From Crossaster papposus (Eukaryota > Echinodermata > Asteroidea > Velatida > Solasteridae): a DNA stretch of 64,000 bases. The position numbers and the translations under genes are program-made. The stretch lies in contig JBAIAA010000251.1 of NCBI GenBank assembly GCA_037893245.1, positions 2,170,001 to 2,234,000 of the forward strand, given 5' to 3'. The notes beneath the pieces were generated by a model. The model was not told where the DNA came from, made no database searches, and saw only the letters and a program-made list of their open reading frames with translations. Shown piece after piece: positions 12,501 to 24,570 of this stretch; position 1 is the first letter of the stretch, and every line of letters starts with the position of its first letter.

Positions 12501-14327
12501 ACAGTTGATTTTATATTGATTTTCAAAGATTAAATTTATAAATATTTGGTTGCTTGTAATCTGACACTTGATGACGTCATTGTGACATAATTAACAGAAA
12601 CTCGAGATCAGTCTTAACTTTGCTATTTGAAGCAAAAATCTGGATTATATCTATAGCGGTTCATTTTTAAGCGACTTTTTAAAGTTTAAAGGATTTTTTT
12701 ATTGTAACTTCCGGTTTGGTGACGTCATAAATATTTCTCCTTCCCAATATGCTCTAAGCTTGAAGCTGATTATATACACCAGTTATAAAGTTATTTCAGC
12801 AAACTTTGCAACACACATCAACAGATTAATCATTTTAACCATTTTCAACCTGCCGCTAGAGGGCGCTATAACATGTTATGACGTCGCCGGAATTTTTTTG
12901 AATAGTTTATTCTAGCCAGACAATAACATCGTTAAAAGTAAGTTCATATCATTTTTCACTTTCAAATTATAAGGCACTTCCGGTTTAGACCGGAATGAAG
13001 GGTCACGTGATTTCACGCACGGGAGATAAAATGAAGATCCTGGATTATTCTATTAATTGCCACAAAATTCAAGTTTTGGTCCTTTGCGGTTGATGTTTTA
13101 TTGATTTTCAAAGATTAAATCAATTGCACCTTTAAGATAAGGTCACGTGGGCCTGATGACGTCTTCCTCGTGGTGTCTGTCGGCGAGACTGGAGTTCACT
13201 ATTGGGTCTTCACCTGGGTCAAGTTTATGGGAATACGACTTTGTTTTTCCGTTAAAAGTGCTTTGAATTGTGCAAGCAACGTTTACAAAGTCTACGGGGT
13301 TGGATTCTGCGTAGCCGAAAGCGTGTTTACCTACCTGTCGTACGCGGCGCCCTTCCCCATGGGCAATTTGATGACGTCATCCTGTTTCACAGGTTGGCGG
13401 CTAGTGTCCTCTTGGGTAAGCGTACATGTGATTGCACGAACGATGTCAGTGGTGATACATTCGCTCAATACATAATACCTTATCGGTGTATACGTACATG
13501 TACTAGCATGTATATTATACGTGTGCCATGCACACGTAAGGGGTCAATGCTTTTTGCACCTAGGCCAAAACGATTACATTTCAAGGGTGCCGCAGGGTAT
13601 GTTCAAGTTCGTTTTTTGCCCCAAAACACAGGGAAGTTCGAGAACTACTTTTACATTAACCTTTAGAGCAAAAATCAAGATTGTATCTGTCAGGTTTAAT
13701 TATTTAGGAATTTTCAAAGGAAAAGGAGTCTTTTCATTCTAACTTCCGGTCTGGTGACGTCATAATTTTTTCTTCGCGTCAACTTGTTCCTAGCATGAAG
13801 CTGATTAAATACACCGGTTATAAAGTGATTTCAGCAAACTTCGCCACACACATCAACAGATTATTCATTTTAACCATTTTTCAAACTGCCGCTAGAGGGC
13901 GCTATAATATGTTATGACGTCACCAATATTTTTTTTGAAAAATACATTGTAGCCAGACACTAACATCGTTGAAAGTAAGTTCATATCATTTTTCACTTTC
14001 AAATTATGAGGCACTTCCGGTTTAGACCGGAAGGAAGGGTCACGTGATTTCACGCACACGAGATAAAATTAAGATCCTGGATTATTCTATCTATTGCCAC
14101 AAAAATTTAGTTTCGGTCTTTTGCGGTTGATTTGTTATTGAATTTCAAAGATTAAATCAATAACACCTTTAAGATGACGTCACGTGACCCCTGATGACGT
14201 CACCATGACGTATTTCTGCGAGACACGAGTTCACCATGGGGTCTTCACCTGGGTTAAGTTTTATGTAAATACGACTTTGTTTTCGATTAAAAGTGACGGG
14301 CAGAAAAAACGTGTACAAAGTCTATGG

Positions 14328-14520
14328 GGTTTAGGTTACTAAAAGAAAAGAAGAAAAAAAGAAGAAAAAAAAAAATCAGAACAAAAACAAAGGCTTTTTC
14401 GCAAAATTGCGAAAAAGCCAAAAAGAAGAAGAAGAAGAAGAAGAAGAAGAAGAAGAAACTAGAGATATGTCTGTTCAAGGAACAGAGCATATGGCTTTTT
14501 CGCATTTTTTTGTTGTATTG
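14328..14520 (+). repeat. A/GAA-rich tract with one hairpin and an ATATG-extended stem
   Basis: One GGCTTTTTCGC hairpin lies at 14392-14419, followed by a (GAA)n run and CTAGAG. The stem that follows is longer here: ATATG-TCTGTTC-AAG-GAACAGA-G-CATAT, so the outer arms ATATG and CATAT also pair. The same extended form occurs near 20640 and 27125. Confidence 0.7.
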
Positions 14521-15362
14521 TTCATTAAATTTATGATTTCATTTAATAAATTTCTGTATTATAATTTTTCAAAACTGCAAATTTTAAATTATTAATTGGA
14601 TTATATCTCTCGCGGTTAATTTTTAGAAATGTTTAAAGGTCTTTTAATTTTAATTTCCGGTCTAGTGACGTCATATTATTTTGTTTTTATCCGCCAACTT
14701 GTTCCTAACAAGATGCTGATTATAAATACCAATTATAAAGCGATTTGAGCAAACTGATCTCCACGAAAATGAACTGATTATTCATTTTAAACATTTTTCA
14801 ACCTGCCACTAGAGGGCGTTATAACAATTTATGACGTCACCGGTAACTTTGTTTGTAGAGTGCAGGCTACCTAGAGACTATCATCGTTGAAAGTAAATTC
14901 ATATCATTTTCAACTTTCAAATTATAAGGCACTTCCGGTTTGGACCGGAAGGAAGGGTCAAGTCATTTTGCATGTAATACGAATATGAAGACCCTGGATT
15001 ATTCTATCAATTCCCGTTAAAATCTAAATCAGATCTGTTACATTTGATTTGATATTGATTTTCAAAGATTAAATCTACAAATCATTAGTTGCTTGCAATC
15101 TGATACTTGATGACGTCATCGTGACGTCATTAACATACAGCTCGAGAGCTGTCTGAACTTGTCTATTTAAAGCAAAAAAAAGAATTATATCTATCGCGGT
15201 TGATTTTTCAGCAATTATTTAAGGTTTAAAGGTCTTTTCATTGTAACTTTCGGTCTAGTGACGTCATATTTGTTTGTCTTCGCCAACTTGTTCCTAACAA
15301 GATGTTGATTATATAAACCAGTTATACAGTGATTTGAGCAAACTTCGCAAAACAAATCAACT

Positions 15363-15637
15363 GGGCCCAATTTCATAGCGCTGCTTATCAGTTAGCGGAA
15401 AAGTTGTGCTAACTTTAGCAGAAAAATTTGCTAACCTTAAGCGCTATTTCACGGCGTTTTTGTGCTAACGTTTGCGCGCGCATGGAGATTCTATTGTTAC
15501 GTCACTGATTTAAGCAAATTTTTCCGCTAGGTTAAGCGTGCCTTTTGCTGTGCTTACTGCTTACGGTCCCCATAAAATAGACGGAGGCTCGGTTAGCAGA
15601 AAAGCGTGTGCTTAGCAGCGCTATGAAATTGGGCCCA
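15363..15637. mobile_element. MITE with GGGCCCAATTTCATAGCGCTGCTTA ends, within an array unit
   Basis: The left end reads GGGCCCAATTTCATAGCGCT and the right end is its reverse complement, AGCGCTATGAAATTGGGCCC. The element lies inside the conserved AAC(T/A)GATTATTCATT segment of an array unit, between ATCAACTG and GTTATTCATTG. It is about 275 bp with no coding capacity. As far as I recall, MITEs with very similar ends are widespread in marine deuterostome genomes. The exact target duplication is ambiguous because the ends overlap the palindrome. Confidence 0.8.
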
Positions 15638-16116
15638 GGTTATTCATTGTTAACAGTTTTCAAACTGCCGCTAGAGGGCGCTGTAACATGTTATGGTGTT
15701 ACCGGTATTTTTGTGTGAAAAGCACTACTAGCCAGAGACTAACATCGTTGAAACTAAGTTCACATTATGGTCCACTTTTAAATTATAAGCCACTTCCGGT
15801 TTCGACCGGAAAGAAGGGTCACGGGATTTCACGCACACGAGATAAAATGAAGATCATGGATTTAATATTATATCAATTCCCACAAACTTCAAGTTCCGAT
15901 CATACGCGGTTGATTTGTTTATTAATTTTTAAACATTAAATCTATTGCACGTTTAAAACGACGTCACGTGACCCATGGTAACGTCATCACAACGTCTGTC
16001 CGCAAGGCACGAGTGCACTATAGAGTATTTACGGAGGTTAAGTTTGATGGGAATACCAATTTGTTTTCTGTTAAAAGTACTTGTGCAAAAGTTCGCGTAC
16101 ATCTATTATATGGTAC

Positions 16117-18644
16117 AGTCAGTCCGCAGCGCACTGAAAAGCCGTTTCTTTTATGTGCGATTTATGCATGGCACTTTGTGCGTGACCTCGTTTTTGAATA
16201 CTTAATGAGCTGGCGACAACGCCTGGAATTTGGTCCGAAACATCCGTTTTATTCACTGGCTGTCAATATTATGTATATTTTCTTTTGGATAAGGAAACAT
16301 GTTGTTATATTATCAAATCAGATTGGAAATTATATGACATTTAGAGGGTGAAATTTATAACGTAAAAAAAGATCCCGAACCAACAAATTGACCTTTAAAA
16401 AAAGACGAATTTTGTCCATCTTCTGGCAGCGGCCACAACCCAATTTTACACTGATGTTAAAGATAATTTCATATTCTATCACAAAACTGTAGTTTTGGGG
16501 TTGATTTAACTTAGTCCAGTCAGGGCGCAGAAAATTATAACCTTCTCAATAAATTAACAAACGGAACATCCCGCCATGACAGTCCATAGTCTTCCTGCGC
16601 CCTCATTGGTCGAAAATGACGTCATTGAAAAAGGCTTCGTGGTAACGTGTAGTTCATGCACATTTCAATACGCAGTTGTTTTTTGTGTATTTTTTTAATT
16701 GTAAGCTCGAGCGAAAAGGATTTATCTGCTATTCAGGGTTTTTTTCTTTTTAACAGTGGACTGATTAAAAAATAATATTATTGCCTGCATAATACAATGT
16801 ATACAGCCAAATAAACAAAAAACAAGCGACAAATGAAGTCGTTGTTTAAAATGTATTGATAACAATAACATTGATAAATACAAATGTTTACAACAATTTA
16901 TATCTGTATTGTGAGGTTGGTTTATAAAAGAAACTGCACTTTTTATCTGAAACTTGAATTGTATCGCTTACATTAACATACCCTGTTGATGTTATATGGC
17001 TTGAATAAAATTGTTAAATTAAACCCTGAAATTGTTAAAACTTATTCATCTTTGGCATAATGTTCAATGTGCAAACCATTGAGATTTATTATAAAAGTAA
17101 ATAAAGCTTGTTTTATCTTTGCTTGATGTTTTTGGCATAGTTTCTTTGGCATTAAATTATTGTAAATATTAAATTACAATGTATGCCCGCTTCTAACATT
17201 GCAAAAACAAAATATTTTAAATAAGACATAAATTTTGCTAATATAAATGTTAATGCACATAAATTATATCACTGATAATAGAAATAATACAATCTGCATT
17301 AATAAAGTTATATGCCGTTTGTGTCAAATTTACATTGTAGCTCAAAACTTTGTTGGCATAGTTTGGGGCATTATTATTTTGACAAACTGACCCGACTCGG
17401 CCAGACTCGGTTTTGATCTGTTTTAGCTGCATTGCGTTTGCACAACACTGACACAAAGTCATGTATATTATTTAAAACTAAAATACAAAACCTTTAAATC
17501 TACATGTACAAAGCACGTGCTGCATATCCACCAGTACATTTAAATCTTCAACTATTTTCAACACTTCTTTGGAAACCCAACTCTAGATCATTTGTCCCAA
17601 CATGAATCATTACAAATACAATGTCAGGCCATGGAGGAATAAGAGCAGATGTCATGCTGATGAAGCAGATACTTTCTAAGGTCAGAAATTGTAGTACCGC
17701 GATGAGTCACTACCTGCAAATCAACCAACTTTAGTAGTGATGTTCTCTTTGAGATACTTTGTGAGAGAATATCCAAGGACAAGAGTTGCCTTTGGCCTTC
17801 TGTAGAGGCTCCTGACATGCTGGCAATGGCTGCGATGGCTGCGGTGGGCATGGTGGTGGGCATGGCCATAGTGGTGGACGAGTGCTACCTAGTATAAGAA
17901 ACATATTGGAAGACAGAAATAGGAACTATGAAGTTTAGCACAATAATAGTAGTACCGGTAACTAAATGTATTATTATTAAACAATTTGTTATAATTTTGA
18001 ACAAAAACAAAGGCCTAAGTCGTTTTTATACATGAAAGAAACCTAACTTTATCATATAAATAAGGCTACTGTGCAATCACCATCGCATCTAGTGCATATC
18101 CAGCACATGTACATGTACACATGTGCTTGTGTGCATAATGAAATACATGTTCTGCGTACATGTATGTAAAGCCGAAAGACATGGCCAAAAAAGTTGAAAT
18201 CGCGCGCACGAAAATCGTCGCAAAATACATGAAAACAATGTCGCCACAGGCTAAATTGTATATCAAACGAAAGATCATTGCTTCTTTTATCAATGTGTAG
18301 TGATCATTTTTGGTAATATTTGTTAGTCCAGTCAGGGCGCAGAAACTAAACACACGACAAAAACATTTCTTGAAATTATACTCTAACTTCGAGCGAACAA
18401 AATTCTTCCAAAAACACACTGAATCTCGTCATATTTTATATCATTCGATTCAGAAAATCGTTCGCTTTCCACTTACCACGCCATCTTGGAAAATTACTGC
18501 TTCGTTTGCAACGTGTAGCTCGTGAAAACAAAGCGGTCGAACTCCTGCAATTACTCGCGTAAATCTCGTGGCCGATTTGCGACGCCGGCCCTGCAAATAA
18601 AGTTCGGGATATGACCTTATTAACGCGTGCGCTGCGGACTGACT
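16117..18644. mobile_element. 2.5-kb TIR element flanked by TGGTA
   Basis: The left end CAGTCAGTCCGCAGCGCAC is matched by the right end GTGCGCTGCGGACTGACTG, a perfect 19-bp terminal inverted repeat. TGGTA precedes the left end and follows the right end, giving a 5-bp target duplication. After the right end the sequence resumes in a diverged copy of the long array module (CTGCGTTGCCGAAGGCACG), so the insertion is in array DNA. The interior is AT-rich, with the related motif TTAGTCCAGTCAGGGCGCAG as direct copies near 16511 and 18323. No transposase is visible; a minus-strand SGNH-like remnant lies inside. Confidence 0.75.
17543..17869 (-). pseudogene. SGNH-hydrolase-like fragment, frameshifted
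   Basis: On the minus strand one frame reads VDLQVVTHRGTTISDLRKYL and ends at a stop near 17624. The overlapping frame continues with PPWPDIVFVMIHVGTNDLE, GTND being encoded by 17587-17598. The order (a GATTxDL-like stretch, then a hydrophobic strand ending in HVGTND) is that of blocks in the SGNH/GDSL hydrolase fold, including esterase-like domains found in some retrotransposon proteins. The two halves are in different frames, and the block with the catalytic serine (GDS) is not evident. I call it a decayed fragment carried in the 2.5-kb TIR element. Family assignment is from short motifs only. Confidence 0.45.
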
Positions 18645-19639
18645 GTGGTACGTGTATAATTCACGCGTAGTAGTTCTGCGTTGCCGAAGGCACGTTTACC
18701 TACCTGCCATAAGCGGCGCCCTTCCTCGTGGCCTATGTTGATGACTCTCGTGTTTCACATGTCACCGTACAAATGGATACCAGTGTCCCGCCTTCCCTTC
18801 TCTATTGTACAATGTGGGGAGCGTACTGACATCGTACGTGCAAGTACGCTCAATACTATGTACACGTATACTGGCGCCGTGCAATCAAGGACATAAAACA
18901 TGAAATTTCAAGGGTGTCTCAGGGTATGTCCAAGTTCGCCTTTTGCTACAAAACACAGGGAAGTTTGAGAAGTACTTTTACATTAACCTTTAGAGCAAAA
19001 AACAAGATTATATCTGTCTGGGTTAATTTTTTAGGAATTTTTAAAGGAAAAGAGGTAATTTCATTATAACTTCCGGTCTGGTGACGTCATATTTTTTTCT
19101 TTCCGTCAACCTGTTCCTATCATGAAGCTGATTATATACATCAGTTATAAAGTGATTTGAACAAACTTCGCCACACACATCAACAGATTGTTCATTTCAA
19201 ACATTTTTCAACCTGCCGCTAGAGGGCGCTAAAACAATTTATGATGTCACCGATCACTTTTTTGTAGAGCGCAGCCTAGCTAGAGACTAACATCGTTGAA
19301 AGTAAGTTCAAATCATTTTCCACTTTTAAATTATAAGCCACTTCCGGTTTGGACCGGAAGGAAGGGTCACGTGATTTTACGCACACGAGATAAAATGAAG
19401 ACCCTTAATTATTCTATCGATTCCCACAAACATCTAGTTTCGGTCTTTCGCGGTTGATTTTGTATTGATTTTCAAAGATTAAATTATTAAAACTTTAAGA
19501 TGACGTCACATGTCACGTGGTGACGTCATGATGACATCCGAGTTTTAGGCACTAGCTCAGTATGAGTTCCGAGTATGTGCAAAGTTTCAATGACATTGAA
19601 GTCTGTTTAATGACAAAAGTGACTGGCAGAATGAAACGT

Positions 19640-19800
19640 GTACAAAGTCTATGCGATTTATTGACGGAAGAACAAGAAGAAGAAGAAGAAATAAAACAAA
19701 CAGAACGAAAAGAAAGGGTTTTTCGCTTTTAAGCGAAAAACCCAAAAAAAAAAAAAAAAAAGAAAAGAAACTAGACATGTGTTTGTGGACAAACACAGAG
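19640..19800 (+). repeat. Diverged A-rich hairpin tract with compensatory stem changes
   Basis: The hairpin at 19716-19743 is GGGTTTTTCGCTTTTAAGCGAAAAACCC, so both arms differ from the standard GGCTTTTTCGC form while pairing is kept. After the A run and CTAGACAT comes GTGTTTGTGGACAAACAC, which replaces TCTGTTC-GAG-GAACAGA with a different but fully paired 8-bp stem. Confidence 0.7.
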
Positions 19801-19859
19801 CTGTTTCGGGTGTCTAACATTACTTTCTATATGTGTATCTGATGATGTTCTATGTCTGT

Positions 19860-20625
19860 GCCAAGTCTGACGTCGATGGATTTACACAATTGCCAAAGAT
19901 ATATTAGTTGGAAAAAACGTGTACAAATCCTATGGGGAAAATTGAACCTTTAATGCGACGTCACATGACACCCGATGATGTCATCATGATGTCATCTTAA
20001 TTTTCGTCTGTAACACATCCTGGAATACTTGCATACCAAGCTTGACCCCAATCGGGCCTGTATTTCCAAAGATAGAGGGTCCTTAAAACTGAACCTTTAA
20101 TGTGACGTCACATGACCCACGATGATGTCATTATGACGATTTTCCCCTTGGCCCTCCCGGGGATGGTGGTCGAGATGTGTGCTAAGTCTCGAGTCGATCA
20201 AATGTACGAAAGTGTCAAAGTCAATAGTCTGAAGACAAACGTGTACAAACCCTATGGGAAAAAAATGTACACCTTTAACGTCACGTCACGTGACCTTGAA
20301 TAACTCAAATCGTGCCGAATTTCGTCCAGGACCATCTGTGGGTGGTGTTCTAGGTGTATGCTAAGTCTTAAGTCGAACGGATTCATTAAAGTGTCAAAGT
20401 CAATAGTTTGAAGAAAAACGTGTACAAAACCTATGGGAAAAATTTTACCTTTAACATGACGTCACGTGACCTTGAATTACGGAATCGCGACGAATTTCTT
20501 CTAGGACCGTCCTTGGGTGGTTGTCTAAGTGTATGCCAAGTTTCAAGTCGATCGGATTTACCAAAGTGTCAAAGTGTATTGGCAGAAAAAACGTGTACAA
20601 ATCCTATGGGGAAAAATGACAAATT
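19860..20625 (+). repeat. Four to five degenerate copies of a ~170-bp subrepeat
   Basis: The motif AACGTGTACAAA(T/C)CCTATGGG recurs near 19915, 20239, 20417 and 20590. It is usually followed by ACCTTTAA(T/C)(G/A)TGACGTCACGTGACC. Between them lie GTGTGCTAAGTCTCGAGTCGAT-like segments. These are the same pieces found once per unit elsewhere (CGTGTACAAAGTCTATGGGG), so this looks like an older, shorter form of the repeat. Confidence 0.65.
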
Positions 20626-20639
20626 AAAAAAAAAACTAG

Positions 20640-22060
20640 AGATATGTCTGTTCAAGGAACAGAGCATATGGCTTTTTCGCATTTTTTTGTTGTATTGTTC
20701 ATTACATTTATGATTTCATTTAATAAATTTCTTTACTTTAATTTTTTCAAAACTGCAAATTTTAAATTATTAATTGGATTATATCTCTCGCGGTTAATTT
20801 TCAGAAATGTTTAAAGGTTTTTTATTTGTAATTTCCGGTCTAGTGACGTCATATTATCGTGACGTAATTAACAGAAAGCTCGAGAGCTGTCTTAACTTTG
20901 CTATTTAAAGCAAAAATCTAGATTATATCTATCGCGGTTGATTTTTAAGCGACGTTTTAAGGTTTTAAGGTCTTTTCATTGTAACTTCCGGTTTGGTGAC
21001 GTCATCAATAAATCTCTTTCTCAATATGTTGTTAGCACGAAGCTGATTATATACACCGGTTATAAAGTGATTTCAGCAAACTTCGCCACACACATCAACA
21101 TATTATTCATTTTAACCATTTTTCAACCTGCCGCTAGAGGGCGCTATAACGTGTTATGACGTCGCCGGTAATTATTTTGAAAAGTTTATTCTAGCCAGAC
21201 ACTAACATCGTTGACAGTAAGTTCATATCATTTTTCAGTTTTAAATTATAAGGCACTTCCGGTTTGGACCGGAAGGAAGGGTCACGTGATTTCACGCACA
21301 TGAGTTGAAATGAAGATCTTTAATTATTCTATCTATCGAGAGCTGTCTTAACTTTGCTATTTCAAGCAAAAATCTGGATTATATCTATCGCGGTTGATTT
21401 TTAAGCGACGTTTTAAGGTTTTAAGGTCTTTTCATTGTAACTTCCGGTTTGGTGACGTCATCAATAAATATCTTTCTCAATATGTTCTTAGCACGAAGCT
21501 GATTATATACACCGGTTATAAAGTGATTTCAGCAAACTTCGCTGCACACATCAACAGATTATTCATTTTAACAATTTTTCAACCTGCCGCTAGAGGGCGC
21601 TATAACGTGTTATGACGTCGCCGGTAATTATTTTGAAAAGTTCATTCTAGCCAGACACTAACATCGTTGAAAGTAAGTTCATATCATTTTTCAGTTTTAA
21701 ATTATAAGGCACTTCCGGTTTGGACCGGAAGGAAGGGTCACGTGATTTCACGCACGCGAGATAAAATTAAGATCCTGGATTATCCTATCTATTGCCACAA
21801 AAATTAAGTTTCGGTCTTTTGCGGTTGATTTGTTATTGATTTTCAAAGATTAAATCAATTACACCTTTAAGATGACGTCACGTGACCCCTGATGACGTAA
21901 CCATGACGTATTTCTGCGAGACACGAGTTCACTATGGGGTCTTCACCTGGGTTAAGTTTTATGTAAATACGACTTTGTTTTCGATTAAAAGTGACGGGCA
22001 GAAAAAACGTGTACAAAGTCTATGGGGTTTAGGTTACTAAAAGAAAAGAAAAAAAAAACT
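20640..22060 (+). repeat. Block duplicated at about 27.12-28.43 kb
   Basis: The order of modules here, including two consecutive short units and an unusual junction at GTGACGTCATATTATCGTGACG, is repeated 6,485 bp downstream with only scattered substitutions. At the junction a unit like that at 14.6 kb is cut within TGACGTCAT and continues in a different unit. Confidence 0.65.
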
Positions 22061-24465
22061 AGAACTACGTCTGTTCGAGGAACAGAACATAGGGCTTTTT
22101 CGCATTCTCAATTTTTTTGATTAAATATTTCAAAAATTGAACTTTTATACCATCAAAACAATTTAAAATCATTGGAAACGAATTTAAGTTAATTTAAACA
22201 GATTAAAATTAATTCAAACTGATTAAAACGATGACGTCACACGTTTGTGAACTTTGTGTGCAACTATCTATCACCTAACAACACACACTGAGGTGTTATG
22301 TTAACACGATCCTTTGCTGAGATATGCCTTCAACGTCTAAAAACGTAATAATTCAAATATAATCGTAATATGACGTAACATTTGTCAACATGACGCTAGA
22401 GGGCGCTTTATCATTTTACGAAGTCACTGTTAACTTTGTTGTTACTTACAACCTAGCCAGCGCCTAACGTCGTTGAAAGCAAGTTAGCATCGTTTTCCAC
22501 TTTTAAATTATAAGGCACTTCCGGTTTGGACCGGAAGGAAGTTTCAGGTCGTTTTGCATGTAATACAAATTATGAAGACCATGGATTAATCTATCAATTT
22601 CCTTAAAAATCTAAATCAGATCTCTTACAGTTGATTTTATATTGATTTTCAAAGATTAAATTTAGAAATATTTGGTTGCTTGTAATCTGACACTTGATGA
22701 CGTCATTGTGACGTAATTAACAGAAACTCGAGATCAGTCTTAACTTTGCTATTTGAAGCAAAAATCTGGATTATATCTATAGCGGTTCATTTTTAAGCGA
22801 CTTTTTAAAGTTTAAAGGATTTTTTTATTGTAACTTCCGGTTTGGTGACGTCATACATATTTCTCCTTCCCAATATGCTCTAAGCATGAAGCTGATTATA
22901 TACACCAGTTATAAAGTTATTTCAGCAAACTTTGCAACACACATCAACAGATTAATCATTTTAACCATTTTCAACCTGCCGCTAGAGGGCGCTATAACAT
23001 GTTATGACGTCGCCGGAATTTTTGTGAATAGTTTATTCTAGCCAGACAATAACATCGTTAAAAGTAAGTTCATATCATTTTCACTTTCAAATTATAAGGC
23101 ACTTCTGGTTTTGACCGGAAGGAAGGGTCACGTGATTTCACGCACAGGAGATAAAATGAAGATCCTGGATTATTCTATTAATTGCCACAAAATTCAAGTT
23201 TCGGTCTTTTGCGGTTGATGTTTTATTGATTTTCAAAGATTAAATCAATTGAACCTTTAAGATAAGGTCACGTGGCCCTGATGACGTCTTCCTCGTGGTG
23301 TCTGTCGGCGAGACTGGAGTTCACTATTGGGTCTTCACCTGGGTCAAGTTTATGGGAATACGACTTTGTTTTTCCGTTAAAAGTGCTTTGAATTGTGCAA
23401 GCAACGTTTACAAAGTCTACGGGGTTGGATTCTGCGTAGCCGAAAGCGTGTTTACCTACCTGTCGTACGCGGCGCCCTTCCCCATGGGCAATTTGATGAC
23501 GTCATCCTGTTTCACAGGTTGGCGGCTAGTGTCCTCTTGGGTGAGCGTACATGTGCTTGCACGAATGATGTCAGTGGTGATACATTCGCTCAATACATAA
23601 TGCACTATCGGTGTATACGTACACGTACTAGCATGTATATTATACGTGTGGCATGCACACGTAAGGGGTCAATGCTCAATGCACCTAGGCCAAAACGATT
23701 ACATTTCAAGGGTTCCGCAGGGTATGTTCAAGTTCGTTTTTTGCCCCAAAACACAGGGAAGTTCGAGAACTACTTTTACATTAACCTTTAGAGCAAAAAT
23801 CAAGATTGTATCTGTCAATTTAAAAAATTTTGGGAATTTTCAAAGGAAAAGGAGTCTTTTCATTCTAACTTCCGGTCTGGTGACGTCATAATTTTTTCTT
23901 CCCGTCAACTTGTTCCTAGCATGAAGCTGATTAAATACACCGGTTATAAAGTGATTTCAGCAAACTTCGCCACACACATCAACAGATTATTCATTTTAAC
24001 AATTTTTCAAACTGCCGCTAGAGGGCGCTATAACATGTTATGACGTCACCAATATTTTTTTTGAAAAATACATTGTAGCCAGACACTAACATCGTTGAAA
24101 GTAAGTTCATATCATTTTTCACTTTCAAATTATGAGGCACTTCCGGTTTAGACCGGAAGGAAGGGTCACGTGATTTCACACACGCGAGATAAAATCAAGA
24201 TCCTGGATTATTCTATCTATTGCCACAAAAATCAAGTTTCGGTCTTTTGCGGTTGATTTGTTATTGAATTTCAAAGATTAAATCAATTACACCTTTAATA
24301 TGACGTCACGTGACCCCTGATGATCTCACCGTGACGTATGTCGGCTAGGCACGAGCTCACTATAGGGTCTTCACTTGGGTTAAGTTTTATGGAAATACGA
24401 CTTTGTTCTCTGGTAAAAGTACTTGTGCAAAAAAACGTGTACAAAGTCTATGGAGTTTAGGTTAC

Positions 24466-24570
24466 TAAAAGAAAAAAAAGAAGAAGAAAAAAAAAAAAAG
24501 AAAAAAAAAAATCAGAACAAAAACAAAGGCTTTTTCGCTTCAAGCGAAAAAGCCAAAAAAAAAGAAGAAG
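24466..24570 (+). repeat. A-rich tract with hairpin carrying a changed loop
   Basis: The hairpin at 24528-24554 reads GGCTTTTTCGCTT then CA then AGCGAAAAAGCC. The usual AAAATTT loop is replaced while the arms stay complementary. CTAGAACTACGTCTG follows. Confidence 0.7.

Noticed and set aside
13170..13666. Recurring 101- and 132-residue overlapping frames in the long array module
   Set aside because: Two overlapping frames are both open in young copies and broken in older ones (for example near 10.8 and 25.85 kb). Starts are non-ATG. This is the pattern of non-coding repeat DNA.
18066..18419. 117-residue minus-strand frame inside the 2.5-kb element as a transposase
   Set aside because: No catalytic DDE/D pattern or zinc-finger motif, and the composition is that of AT-rich non-coding DNA.
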